Assembly: GCF_000718165.1 (NCBI RefSeq)
Contig: NZ_JOEY01000068.1
Coordinates: 1 to 41,233 of the forward strand
Length of the DNA stretch: 41,233 bases
From: Streptomyces fulvoviolaceus
GTDB lineage: Bacteria > Actinomycetota > Actinomycetes > Streptomycetales > Streptomycetaceae
Direction: 5' to 3'
The notes under the pieces are model-generated. The model worked only from the letters and a program-made list of their open reading frames with translations, ran no database searches and had not been told where the DNA came from. Shown piece by piece: positions 15,939 to 24,182 of the stretch. Each line of letters starts with the position of its first letter. Position 1 is the stretch's first letter. Both the position numbers and the translations under genes were made by a program.

Positions 15939-15954
15939 AGTGGTCTAGTCAGGT
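15939..15954. promoter_or_regulatory. DasR-responsive element (dre-like operator)
   Basis: AGTGGTCTAGTCAGGT matches the DasR consensus I recall (A-S-TGGTCTAGACCA-S-T) at 13 of 16 positions; one half-site is perfect. It lies 65-80 bases upstream of the binding-protein start and overlaps the last codons of the NB-ARC/TPR gene. DasR is the GntR-family N-acetylglucosamine regulator of Streptomyces. Confidence 0.6.
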
Positions 15955-18126
15955 CAATGCGTCTGCGGCGGATTGGGCGTTGGCGGCTTCGGTGGGGGCG
16001 TTGGCTCGGGTGTAGGCGTGGGCGGCTTGGAGGTAGTGGGCGCGGGCTTCGGCGGGGCGGTCGGCGCGCTCGTGGGCGATAGCCAGGTTTTGGAGGGCTA
16101 TGCCTGCCCGGTATTCGTCCTTGAACTCCTGGAAGATCGCCAGAGCCTTGCCGTACGCCTCGATGGCCTCCTCCACCCGGCCCGCTCTCCGAAAGACGAT
16201 GCCGAGGTCGCTCCACACCATGGCCTCGCGGTGGCGGTCCCCGGCGTCCTGGTGCAGGTCGCGGGCGCGGGTGTGGGCGTCGATGGCCTCCTCCACCCGG
16301 CCCGCCTTCCGCAGGGCGTTGCCGAGGTTGTTCCACGCGACGGCCTCACGGTGGCGGTCCCCGGCGTCCTGATACAGATCGCGGGCGCGGGTGTGGGCGT
16401 CGATGGCCTCCCTCCCCCGGTCCACATCCTGCAGGGCGAGTCCGAGGTTGTCCCAAGAGATGGCCACGAAGTCGAGGTACTCGGTGTCCTGATACAGATC
16501 GCGGGCGCGGGTGTGGGCGTCGATGGCCTCCTCCGCACGGCCCGTCTCCCGTAGGACGAGTCCGAGGTTGTCCCACGCGACGGCCTCGCTGCGACGGTCC
16601 CCGGCGCGATGGGCGGCCTCTTGGGCGGTGCCGGCGACGGTGGCCCAGTCGTCGAAGAACCGCCGCCAGACCAGATACTCCGACAGGCACTCGGACAGCC
16701 GTACCGCAGTGTCAGCGAACCGTTCCTCCCGTGCCCACTGCACCGCCGCCACCAGCCCCGCCCGCTCCTCATCCAGCCACGCCAACGCCTGCGCCCAGTC
16801 CTCAAACCGCTCCGGCTCCGGCCGCCCCGGCAGCCACCGCAACCGGTCATCGGCCGCATCCGCCCACCGGTAGTAGAACGCCAACACCCGTTCCCGCGCT
16901 GCCTCCCCCTCTTCCTGCAACCCCGCGTCCCCCGCCACCACACCCGCCCCGAACTCACGCACCAGGTCATGCAACCGCCACCGCACCTCCCCACCTGGCA
17001 CCGGCACAGGTGTGACCAAGTGCGCAGCTGCCAGCCCTTCCAGCAAGCTGAAAGTTCGGCCATCGGATAGCCCCGCCACCGCCACCGCCGCCTCGCCACT
17101 GACCTCAGCCGTAGGAGCCAGGCACAGCAACCGCAGCAACCTGGCCTGCTCCACCCGGAGTTGACCGTAAGCAGCCTCGAACACAGGCCGTACCCCCAGC
17201 GCCCGCGTCCGGTCCCCGTCCCCCCGCAGCTCCTCCACCAGCGAAGCAATGCTCCGGTACCGCCGCTCGCGCAGCATGCCCACCGCCATCCGCAGCGCCA
17301 GCGGATGGCGGCCGCACAGCGCCCCGAGCTCGGCAACAGCCTCCGGCTCGCGCAGGAACCGGTCGTCACGTCCGTCGGTGAGTCGAAGGGACCTGGCGAC
17401 GAGGTCGGCCGCGGCCTCCGGCTTGAGGACGTCGAGGTCGAGCAGCCGGGCGTCCAGGGCAGTAAGCCGGTCCCGGGAAGTGATCAGTACCCGGTGGTGA
17501 TCGGTCCCGGGGACGAGCGGAGTGAACTGGGCCGGGTCCGAGGCGTTGTCGAAGAGCAGCAGCATCGAGCGGCGTTCCTCGGCGAGCAGGCGCTGGTAGA
17601 GGGCGTATTGGCTGGGCGGCGTCTGCGGGAGGTCCGCTCCTCGTACGCCGAGGCCCTCCAGCAGTGCGAGCAGCGCCTGGTCCGCCGTAACCGGGTCATC
17701 GTCGTACCCCCGGAAGTCCACGAACAACGTCCCGCCCGGAAACCACCCCTCCCGCACGGCCTGACGCGCCGCGTACGACGCCAGCGACGTCTTCCCGATC
17801 CCGCCCAGCCCGGACACCGCGCAGATCAGCACGGGCAGGTCGGACTCGGCGGCCGGATCCAGGACCGGCATCAGCTGGGCCAGGTCGTCCTCCCGCCCCG
17901 TGAACCCCGCGGGCACCGCCGGCAGCGCGGCCGTCGCGACCGGCACCGGGCCGTGGACCGAGCCGAGGCTTGCGCCGCGTCCTGAACTACCGTTCCCCGT
18001 CCCGCCGTCCCACCTGCTTGGCGACGAACGGCCCGTTGAAGGTGCCGCCCCGAAAGTCGAGGTGGTCTCCTCCGTACGTGGAACCGGAATGGGGCCCCTC
18101 CTCAGGGTCCTCGGTGCCCCGCCCAT
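15949..18126 (-). CDS. NB-ARC/TPR STAND NTPase (separate frame from upstream nucleosidase)
   Basis: NLR-like regulator. Reading from the homologous start of this frame (about 18012), a Gly/Ser linker leads to PAVPAGFTGREDDLAQL, then the NB-ARC NTPase: Walker A GLGGIGKTS, Walker B-like MLLLFDNAS, sensor VLITSRDR and GRHPLALRM. A helical region and at least four TPR units of about 40 residues end the protein. ATG 18126 is only the first in-frame ATG; residues before about 18012 are a shadow of the nucleosidase gene and no good ribosome site is seen. The protein was probably once fused to the nucleosidase (17987-18859) in one chain. It has no SARP DNA-binding domain, so it is not an AfsR-type regulator. 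Confidence 0.82.
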   Translation of the reverse strand: MGGAPRTLRRGPIPVPRTEETTSTFGAAPSTGRSSPSRWDGGTGNGSSGRGASLGSVHGPVPVATAALPAVPAGFTGREDDLAQLMPVLDPAAESDLPVLICAVSGLGGIGKTSLASYAARQAVREGWFPGGTLFVDFRGYDDDPVTADQALLALLEGLGVRGADLPQTPPSQYALYQRLLAEERRSMLLLFDNASDPAQFTPLVPGTDHHRVLITSRDRLTALDARLLDLDVLKPEAAADLVARSLRLTDGRDDRFLREPEAVAELGALCGRHPLALRMAVGMLRERRYRSIASLVEELRGDGDRTRALGVRPVFEAAYGQLRVEQARLLRLLCLAPTAEVSGEAAVAVAGLSDGRTFSLLEGLAAAHLVTPVPVPGGEVRWRLHDLVREFGAGVVAGDAGLQEEGEAARERVLAFYYRWADAADDRLRWLPGRPEPERFEDWAQALAWLDEERAGLVAAVQWAREERFADTAVRLSECLSEYLVWRRFFDDWATVAGTAQEAAHRAGDRRSEAVAWDNLGLVLRETGRAEEAIDAHTRARDLYQDTEYLDFVAISWDNLGLALQDVDRGREAIDAHTRARDLYQDAGDRHREAVAWNNLGNALRKAGRVEEAIDAHTRARDLHQDAGDRHREAMVWSDLGIVFRRAGRVEEAIEAYGKALAIFQEFKDEYRAGIALQNLAIAHERADRPAEARAHYLQAAHAYTRANAPTEAANAQSAADALT
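16141..16620 (-). repeat. 120-bp tandem repeats encoding TPR units
   Basis: Four units of exactly 120 bp begin at 16141, 16261, 16381 and 16501. The last three share an identical opening of 30 bases (encoding most of EAIDAHTRARD), and unit ends such as CGGTGTCCTGATACAG/CGGCGTCCTGATACAG are near-identical. Each codes for one 40-residue TPR of the NB-ARC protein. Such DNA-level identity suggests recent duplication or gene conversion. Confidence 0.85.
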
Positions 18127-18859
18127 CCGACGACCCACGCCCCCTGAACGGCCGTAGCTCCCGCAGCACCGCCACCACAGCCGTCGCCGCACTCGCCGCG
18201 GCCCTCGGCTGCCAACCGTCCCCGTCCGCACGGGACTTGCTGCCGTCGGCCCGGTCGCTGATCCCGCGGATCACCAGCGCGTCCCCACCGGCGAGGTCGA
18301 CCGCGCTCACGACTCCCGACCCCTCCATCTCGATGGCGGCCGCGTCGTTGTAGTACTTCCGGAGGTGCTCGGCGAGCGCGGACTTCGCCGCCGCCAGCAC
18401 CACATCCCCCGCCGCGATCGGCTTCAGATGCGCTCGTGGATCGTCCCGCAGCGCATCCCGCGCCGCAGCGGCCAGCCGGTGCGAAGCACGCCATGCCTCC
18501 GGCCGTACGAAGAAACCCTCCTCCGTCTCCTTGCCGCCGTGGACCGCGTACACCTTGGTCGCCACCACGACATCCCCCAGCGCGATGTCGCTCTTCAGCC
18601 CCCCGGCGACCCCGACGAAGAACACCGCCTCGGGTTCCAGCCACTCCATCACCCGCTCGGTGAGCGCCGCGGCCGTCAGGTTTCCCTCGCCCAGCTCCAC
18701 GAGCGCGACGGACCAGTCCGTGCCGGGCAGCCGCCCCACCTCGGCCCTGGTGCCACGGCGATGCTCGCGCTTGCGGAGGTCCGTGAGGTGACCCCGTACG
18801 GCCCTGTACTCCAACGGCAACGCGGTCAGCACCGCGACAGTGGGTTGCGACTCAGACAC
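17987..18859 (-). CDS. Nucleoside phosphorylase/MTA-SAH nucleosidase-fold effector domain protein
   Basis: A 290-residue phosphorylase-superfamily protein. The N-terminus PTVAVLTALPLEYRAVRGHL, GVAGGLKSDIALGDVVVATKV (83-103), IEMEG (176-180, ligand-contacting Met178-Glu179) and GISDRAD (Asp202) match MTA/SAH nucleosidases, so the catalytic residues are kept. After about residue 235 comes a polar linker, then HLDFRGGTFNGPFVAK, which I recall as a linker leading into NB-ARC proteins. The frame stops at TAG 17987, while the NB-ARC frame continues one base off. Related PNP-type domains act as immune effectors that cleave ATP in some phage-defence systems. Start GTG 18859 has AGGT close upstream. 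Confidence 0.82.
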   Translation of the reverse strand: MSESQPTVAVLTALPLEYRAVRGHLTDLRKREHRRGTRAEVGRLPGTDWSVALVELGEGNLTAAALTERVMEWLEPEAVFFVGVAGGLKSDIALGDVVVATKVYAVHGGKETEEGFFVRPEAWRASHRLAAAARDALRDDPRAHLKPIAAGDVVLAAAKSALAEHLRKYYNDAAAIEMEGSGVVSAVDLAGGDALVIRGISDRADGSKSRADGDGWQPRAAASAATAVVAVLRELRPFRGRGSSDGRGTEDPEEGPHSGSTYGGDHLDFRGGTFNGPFVAKQVGRRDGER

Positions 18860-18938
18860 TCACCTAAGGTACTTCCAAGTCGCCTGCACACACCGTGTGT
18901 TGGCACCGACAAGGCAAAGTCAGGGGAGTCGAGGCGGA

Positions 18939-19493
18939 GTGCCGGATCAGGACGTCACCGTGGGCCAGCTGCTCCTGGCCGAGTATCAGACCGTCAAGGA
19001 CGAGCAGAAGACCCGTATCGGCTTCCGCGACAACCTCCTCTACGTCACCCTCACCATCGTCGCCGCCGTCATCGCCGCCACCGCGCAGGCCAAGCAGTCC
19101 GCCATGCTGCTCGCCCTCCCGCCCGTGTGTGTCGTCCTCGGCTGGACCTACCTCGTCAACGACGAGAAGATCTCCGCGATCGGCAGACACATACGTGAGG
19201 ACCTCGGGCCCAGGCTCACCCGACTCGCCCAAGCAGAGCGTGTCTTCACCTGGGAGACCGCCCACCGCTCCGACCCCCGCCGCCGCTCCCGCAAGGCCAT
19301 CCAGTGCGCGATCGACCTGCTGGCCTTCTGCGTCGTCCCGCTCGCCGGTCTCGTCGTCTACTGGGCGGCGGGCCAGACCAGCCCCGGTCTGCTCGTCCTC
19401 TCCGTCTTCGAGGCGCTGGCCGTGAGTGGTCTGGCAACTCAAGTCGTCCTCTATGCACGGCCGTTCGGCCAGGACACCTCTACTGCTGTTTGA
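18939..19493 (+). CDS. Four-helix integral membrane protein, function unknown
   Basis: A 184-residue protein. The N-terminal 30 residues are hydrophilic and charged (LLLAEYQTVKDEQKTRIGFRDN). Two helix pairs follow (about 33-50 and 55-73; 122-143 and 150-172), with a basic cytoplasmic loop of about 45 residues (RVFTWETAHRSDPRRRSRK) between. I recognise the type as a common Streptomyces membrane protein but cannot name a function. GTG 18939 is preceded by purine-rich GGGGAGTCGAGGCGGA. It is divergent from the nucleosidase gene with only 79 bases between, so the two could share regulation. Its 3' end overlaps the convergent response-regulator gene by 14 bases. Confidence 0.78.
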   Translation: MPDQDVTVGQLLLAEYQTVKDEQKTRIGFRDNLLYVTLTIVAAVIAATAQAKQSAMLLALPPVCVVLGWTYLVNDEKISAIGRHIREDLGPRLTRLAQAERVFTWETAHRSDPRRRSRKAIQCAIDLLAFCVVPLAGLVVYWAAGQTSPGLLVLSVFEALAVSGLATQVVLYARPFGQDTSTAV

Positions 19494-20166
19494 CCCACCG
19501 ATACTGCAACTCAGGCCGCCCCACAGCCCCGTACTGCGGACTCCGAGCCGCCCTCCCCGCATCCACAAGATGCTCCAGATACCGCCGAGCGGTGATGCGA
19601 GAAATCCCCACCACTTCGGCCAGCCCTGTAGCGGTGAGCCCCTCCGAACAATCCCGCAGCGCCACAGTCACCCGCTCCAAGGTCGGCGCACTCAGCCCTT
19701 TGGGCAGCGCCGCAGGCCCCGGCGCCCGCAAAGTGGCCAACGCCCGGTCCACCTCGTCCTGCCCGCTCGCCTCACCCGCCGCCGCGTGGAACTCGGCGTA
19801 CCGCACCAGCCGATCCCGCAACGTGGCGAAGGTGAACGGCTTCAGCACGTACTGGACGACCCCCAGCGAGACCCCCTCCCGCACGACCGTGAGGTCCCGT
19901 GCCGAAGTCACCGCGATGACGTCCGCCTGAAGCCCCGCCGCCCGCAGGGAACGTGCCAGCTGCAGGCCGTGCACGTCCGGCAGGTGCAGGTCCAGCAGCA
20001 GCAGGTCCACCGCCGTGCGCTCCAGCACGCGCCGCGCCTCCGCCCCGCTGTGCGCCTTGCCCACGGCCGTGAAGCCCTGGACGCGGTTGACGTACATGAC
20101 GTGTGCGTCGGCGGCGACGGGGTCGTCCTCGACGACCAGGACACGGATGGGCTGCTCACTCGTCAT
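19480..20166 (-). CDS. CitB/DcuR-type response regulator
   Basis: A 228-residue two-component response regulator. The receiver domain (about 7-125) has the acidic pocket VVEDD, phospho-acceptor Asp59 (LLLLDLHLPD) and switch/Lys motif VTSARD...YVLKPF. The C-terminal output (about 165-225) is a helix-turn-helix (TATGLAEVVGISRITARRYLEHLV), as in the CitB/DpiA family that controls carboxylate uptake. Start ATG 20166 overlaps the sensor-kinase stop by four bases (ATGA). The dicarboxylate symporter at 21972 is its likely target. Confidence 0.93.
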   Translation of the reverse strand: MTSEQPIRVLVVEDDPVAADAHVMYVNRVQGFTAVGKAHSGAEARRVLERTAVDLLLLDLHLPDVHGLQLARSLRAAGLQADVIAVTSARDLTVVREGVSLGVVQYVLKPFTFATLRDRLVRYAEFHAAAGEASGQDEVDRALATLRAPGPAALPKGLSAPTLERVTVALRDCSEGLTATGLAEVVGISRITARRYLEHLVDAGRAARSPQYGAVGRPELQYRWVKQQ

Positions 20167-21821
20167 GCGTCGCCTCCAGGGACCGTACTGCCGGAGACGG
20201 CGGCACGTTCGGACGAACGGTCTTCGCCCCCCAACGGCAACCGCACCTCGAACTCTGCCCCACCGCCGTCCGCCTCCGAGACCGACAGCGTCCCCTCACG
20301 CCGATTGACGGCCTGCCGCACCAACGCCAGCCCCAGCCCCCGCCCGCCCGGCCCCGCCGGCTTCGTCGAGAACCCCCGCTGGAACACCGCCTCGGCGTGG
20401 GCCGGGTCCACCCCCGCCCCCGTGTCCGACACCCGCAGCACCAGCTCACCACCGTCGGTGTAGGCGGTCACCGTCACCTGCCCCCGCAGACTCCCCTGCG
20501 CCGCGTCCACCGCGTTGTCGATCAGGTTGCCGAGGATGGTGACCAGATCCCGCGCGGGCAGCGACGGCGGCAGCAGCCCGTCGTCCAGGCGGCTGTCCTC
20601 CGACACCACCAGCTCCACGCCCCGCTCGTTCGCCTGCGCGGTCTTGCCGAGCAGCAGCGCCGCGAGCACCGGTTCGCTCACCGCCGCCACCACCTGGTCG
20701 GTCAACGCCTGCGCGAGTTCCAACTCGGCCGTCGCGAAGTCCACGGCCTGTTCCGCCCGCCCCAGCTCGATCAGCGAGACGACCGTATGGAGCCGGTTCG
20801 CCGCCTCGTGGGCCTGCGAGCGGAGTGCCTGGGTGAAGCCGCGCTCCGAGTCCAACTCGCCCATCAGGGACTGGAGTTCGGTCACGTCGCGCAACGTCAC
20901 CACCGTGCCTCGGCGTTCACCGCCCGACACCGGTGACGTGTTCACCACCAGCACCCGGTCCGCCGTCAGATGCACCTCGTCCACCCGCGGCTCCGACGCG
21001 AGCAGTGCACCCGTCAGCGGGGCGGGCAGCCCGAGGTCCGCGACCGACCTGCCCACCACCTCGTCCTCGGAGGACACACCCAGCAGCTCCTGTGCGCCGT
21101 CGTTGATCAGCGCCACACGGTACTGCCCGTCGAGCATCAGCAGCCCCTCGCGTACGGCGTGCAGCGCGGCCTGGTGGTAGTCGTGCATGTGGCTGAGCTC
21201 GGCCGCGTTCAGGCCGCGGGTGTGGCGGCGCAGGCGGGCGTTGATGACGTACGTCCCCACCGCGCCCAGCGCCAGCGCGCCCGCCGCGACGCCGAGCAGG
21301 GCCGTGAGCTGGCTCTCCACCCGCTTGCTGACCGCCTCGACCGTGATGCCGGCGCTGACCAGGCCGACGATCCGGCCGTCCGACTTGATCGGGGTGACCG
21401 CGCGGACCGAGGCGCCCAGGGTGCCCGTGTAGGTCTCGGTGAAGGTGTCGCCCGCCAGGGCGGGGGCGATGTTGCCCTTGAACTTCTTGCCGATCTGCTT
21501 CTTGTCCGGGTGGGTCCAGCGGATCCCCTCGGGATTCATGATCGTGACGAAGTCGACCTCGGAGTCCCGCATCACCCGCAGCGCGTACGGCTGGAGCTCG
21601 ACCGTGGGGTGGGAGGTGCGGATCTCCTCCCACACGAAGGGGGAGTCCGCCACCGAGCGGGCCACCGCCTTCGCCTGGCGGGCCGCGGCGTCCTCGGCCT
21701 GGCTGCGGTCGCTGACGTAGGTGAACAGTGCGTAACCCACCACGACCACCGCTATCAGCACGGCCTGCATGGCGAACAGCTGCCCGGCCAGGCTGCGGGG
21801 TCTCGGTACGGGGATGCGCAT
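20163..21821 (-). CDS. CitA/DcuS-type sensor histidine kinase
   Basis: A 552-residue membrane kinase. TM1 (about 15-35) and TM2 (172-193) bracket an extracytoplasmic PDC/CitA-like sensor domain with FVTIMNPEGIRWTHPD and FTETYTGTLGASVRAVTPI. A cytoplasmic PAS domain follows (about 220-315). The phospho-acceptor His338 lies in RSQAHEAANRLHT, and the ATPase has N-box LGNLIDNAVDAA, DTGAGVDP and GRGLGLALV. By family it probably senses C4-dicarboxylate or citrate outside the cell. It is upstream of its response regulator and divergent from the transporter gene. Confidence 0.93.
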   Translation of the reverse strand: MRIPVPRPRSLAGQLFAMQAVLIAVVVVGYALFTYVSDRSQAEDAAARQAKAVARSVADSPFVWEEIRTSHPTVELQPYALRVMRDSEVDFVTIMNPEGIRWTHPDKKQIGKKFKGNIAPALAGDTFTETYTGTLGASVRAVTPIKSDGRIVGLVSAGITVEAVSKRVESQLTALLGVAAGALALGAVGTYVINARLRRHTRGLNAAELSHMHDYHQAALHAVREGLLMLDGQYRVALINDGAQELLGVSSEDEVVGRSVADLGLPAPLTGALLASEPRVDEVHLTADRVLVVNTSPVSGGERRGTVVTLRDVTELQSLMGELDSERGFTQALRSQAHEAANRLHTVVSLIELGRAEQAVDFATAELELAQALTDQVVAAVSEPVLAALLLGKTAQANERGVELVVSEDSRLDDGLLPPSLPARDLVTILGNLIDNAVDAAQGSLRGQVTVTAYTDGGELVLRVSDTGAGVDPAHAEAVFQRGFSTKPAGPGGRGLGLALVRQAVNRREGTLSVSEADGGGAEFEVRLPLGGEDRSSERAAVSGSTVPGGDA

Positions 21822-21971
21822 GTCGACAGTGTGCCTCCGACGTTAAGTGTGAACTAAATGAACGGAAGGGTGACCGCCCTCACAGGGCAGGAGATAGTCA
21901 CCACATTCCTCAAAAGCCCGGACGTGAGCCGCACTCCGGTCATGCCGACGAAGACGTCAAGGAGGGCAGCC

Positions 21972-23354
21972 GTGGCCGCCAGCACCCCCGATACGGCACC
22001 TGCCGCACCCGCAGCAAAGCGGGACCGCACCCACTATCTCTACATCGCGGTGATCGTCGCGGTCGCCATCGGCATCGCCGTCGGTCTGATCGCGCCGGAC
22101 TTCGCGGTGGAGCTGAAGCCCATCGGTACCGGGTTCGTGAACCTGATCAAGATGATGATCTCGCCGATCATCTTCTGCACCATCGTGCTGGGCATCGGCT
22201 CGGTCCGGAAGGCCGCCAAGGTCGGTGCGGTCGGCGGTATCGCGCTGGCCTACTTCACGGTCATGTCGATGGTCGCGCTGGGCATCGGCCTGGTCGTCGG
22301 CAACATCCTGGAGCCGGGCACCGGCCTCGCCGTGACCGACGCGGTCAAGGACGCCGGTCACGCCCAGATCGACGCGGAGGCCAAGGACACCACGGAGTTC
22401 CTGCTCGGCATCATCCCGAAGACGTTCGTCTCCGCCTTCACCGAGGGCGAGGTGCTGCAGACCCTGCTGATCGCTCTGCTCGTCGGCTTCGCGCTGCAGG
22501 CCATGGGCTCCGTCGGGCAGCCGATCCTGCGGGGTGTCGAGCACATCCAGCGGCTCGTCTTCCGCGTCCTCGCCATGGTGATGTGGGCCGCCCCGGTCGG
22601 CGCCTTCGGCGCGATGGCCGCCGTCGTCGGCTCCGCGGGCGTCGACGCCCTCAAGAGCCTCGCCGTCCTGATGCTCGGCTTCTACGTCACCTGCTTCCTG
22701 TTCGTCTTCATCGTGCTCGGCACGCTGCTGCGGGTCGTCGCCGGCCTGAACATCCTCACGCTCTTCAGGTACCTGAGCCGTGAGTTCCTGCTGATCCTGT
22801 CGACCTCCTCCTCCGAGTCCGCGCTGCCGCGGGTCATCGCCAAGATGGAGCACCTGGGCGTCAGCAAGCCGGTGGTCGGCATCACCATCCCGACCGGCTA
22901 CTCCTTCAACCTCGACGGCACCATGATCTACATGACCATGGCCTCGCTGTTCGTCGCCGACGCCATGGGCACGCCGATGGCGGTCAGTGAGCAGATCCCG
23001 CTGCTGCTGTTCCTGTTCGTCGCCTCGAAGGGCGCGGCGGGCGTGACCGGTGCGGGTCTCGCCACCCTGGCGGGTGGCCTCCAGTCCCACAAGCCCGCCC
23101 TGGTGGACGGCATCGGCCTGATCGTCGGCATCGACCGCTTCATGAGCGAGGCCCGCGCCCTGACCAACTTCGCGGGCAACTCCGTCGCCACCGTCCTGAT
23201 CGGCACCTGGACCAAGGAGATCGACCGCGAGCGCGTCGACCAGGTCCTCGCCGGACACATCCCCTTCGACGAGAAGACGCTCCTCGACACCGGTGACGAC
23301 GTCCCGGTGGACGTCCCCGAGCAGGGCGGCGAGAAGGAGCTGGCCAAGGCCTGA
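21972..23354 (+). CDS. Cation:dicarboxylate symporter (DctA type)
   Basis: A 460-residue secondary transporter that would import C4-dicarboxylates (succinate, fumarate, malate) with cations. It has the glutamate-transporter fold: helix 3 HP1 serine motif STSSSESALPRV, PTGYSFNLDGTMIYMT (usual NMDGT is NLDGT here), KGAAGVTGAG and the C-terminal IDRFMSEARALTNFAGN. Start GTG 21972 is chosen because AAGGAGG (21959-21965) lies six bases upstream; ATG 21858 and others upstream have no comparable site. It is divergent from the CitA-like kinase gene (150 bases), so that two-component system is its probable regulator. Confidence 0.93.
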   Translation: MAASTPDTAPAAPAAKRDRTHYLYIAVIVAVAIGIAVGLIAPDFAVELKPIGTGFVNLIKMMISPIIFCTIVLGIGSVRKAAKVGAVGGIALAYFTVMSMVALGIGLVVGNILEPGTGLAVTDAVKDAGHAQIDAEAKDTTEFLLGIIPKTFVSAFTEGEVLQTLLIALLVGFALQAMGSVGQPILRGVEHIQRLVFRVLAMVMWAAPVGAFGAMAAVVGSAGVDALKSLAVLMLGFYVTCFLFVFIVLGTLLRVVAGLNILTLFRYLSREFLLILSTSSSESALPRVIAKMEHLGVSKPVVGITIPTGYSFNLDGTMIYMTMASLFVADAMGTPMAVSEQIPLLLFLFVASKGAAGVTGAGLATLAGGLQSHKPALVDGIGLIVGIDRFMSEARALTNFAGNSVATVLIGTWTKEIDRERVDQVLAGHIPFDEKTLLDTGDDVPVDVPEQGGEKELAKA

Positions 23355-23409
23355 CGGGCCGCGATGAGCCGGGCCGGGCCCGGCCTGAACCCGGGCCCGC
23401 CCCACCACT

Positions 23410-23448
23410 CCGGGCGGCCGAGTACTCCCCCGTAGCTCGGCCGCCCGG
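23410..23448. terminator. Hairpin terminator between convergent genes
   Basis: A perfect 13-bp stem, CCGGGCGGCCGAG (23410-23422) with CTCGGCCGCCCGG (23436-23448), encloses a 13-base loop. It separates the symporter from the convergent TetR gene ending at 23456 and probably serves both. Confidence 0.75.
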
Positions 23449-23455
23449 TCACAAC

Positions 23456-24073
23456 TCAATCGCTCAGCTTCGCCACCAGCGCGGTGGCACGAGAGGCGGG
23501 TACGCCCGACGCGGTCAGAACGGTGACCGCGGCGGAGCGGCCCGCCTCTTCCGCTGCCAGCAGCCCGTCGTTCACCGCCTCCATCAGCGCGAACACCATC
23601 TGCTCGTGGACGTACGCCAGGGCCGGCGCGGGCAGTGGGGAGACCAGGACGCCCTCGTCCAGACCGCGCCGCAGCAGCCCGGCGCAGGACTCGCGCACGG
23701 GGGCGAGGCGCTCACGGATGCCCTGCACGGTCACGCTGCGCTGCGCGAGCGCGACCAGGATGCGATAGCGGTCGGCGACCTTCCAGACCGCGAGGATGGA
23801 GCCGGCCAGGGCCTCGGGCAGGTCCTCGCCCCCCTCGCGACCCGCCGCGTGCGCGGCGGCCACCGCTTCGACGGCACCGTCGACGAGCGTGCCGATCAGC
23901 GCCTCACGGCTGGGGAAGTGCCCGTACACCGTCCGCCGTACGACGCCGGCGGCGCGCGCGATCTGGTCCATGGACGCGTCGGGGTCGCGCAGCAGCTCGG
24001 CGAGCGCGACGTCGAGGATGCGGCGGCGGTTGGCGTCGGCGCGGCTGGTGTTGCCCGTGGTCATGGACGCCAT
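23456..24073 (-). CDS. TetR family repressor of the adjacent MFS pump
   Basis: A 205-residue TetR regulator. HTH at about residues 35-55 (SMDQIARAAGVVRRTVYGHFPSRE). The helical C-terminal ligand domain (about 65-200) has no known ligand. Start ATG 24073 follows GAAGG-type purines; Met4 (24064) is an alternative. It is divergent from the MFS gene, and three copies of one operator lie in the 109-base gap. This supports the usual repressor/efflux pairing with induction by a pump substrate. Confidence 0.92.
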   Translation of the reverse strand: MASMTTGNTSRADANRRRILDVALAELLRDPDASMDQIARAAGVVRRTVYGHFPSREALIGTLVDGAVEAVAAAHAAGREGGEDLPEALAGSILAVWKVADRYRILVALAQRSVTVQGIRERLAPVRESCAGLLRRGLDEGVLVSPLPAPALAYVHEQMVFALMEAVNDGLLAAEEAGRSAAVTVLTASGVPASRATALVAKLSD

Positions 24074-24093
24074 TGTGCCCTTCCTTCATCGAC

Positions 24094-24156
24094 TTGCACA
24101 GCGCTGTGCAACAACGTAGATTGCACATCGTTGTGCAAGTGCACACTACTGTGCAA
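24094..24156. promoter_or_regulatory. Triple TTGCACA-N4-TGTGCAA operator array
   Basis: Three 18-base dyads: 24094-24111 (perfect), 24121-24138 (perfect), and 24139-24156 (first T is G). Starts are 27 and 18 bases apart. They sit between the TetR and MFS starts and would cover both promoters. The shared consensus TTGCACA-N4-TGTGCAA is read directly; binding by the adjacent TetR protein is inferred. Confidence 0.85.
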
Positions 24157-24182
24157 GTCTGCTGAGGAAGGCCACCCCTGCC

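Noticed and set aside
16141..16620. CRISPR-like or satellite repeat
   Set aside because: The 120-bp periods are in frame and encode 40-residue TPR units.
15949..18231. AfsR/SARP-type antibiotic regulator
   Set aside because: NB-ARC and TPR domains are present, but there is no SARP winged-helix domain before them.
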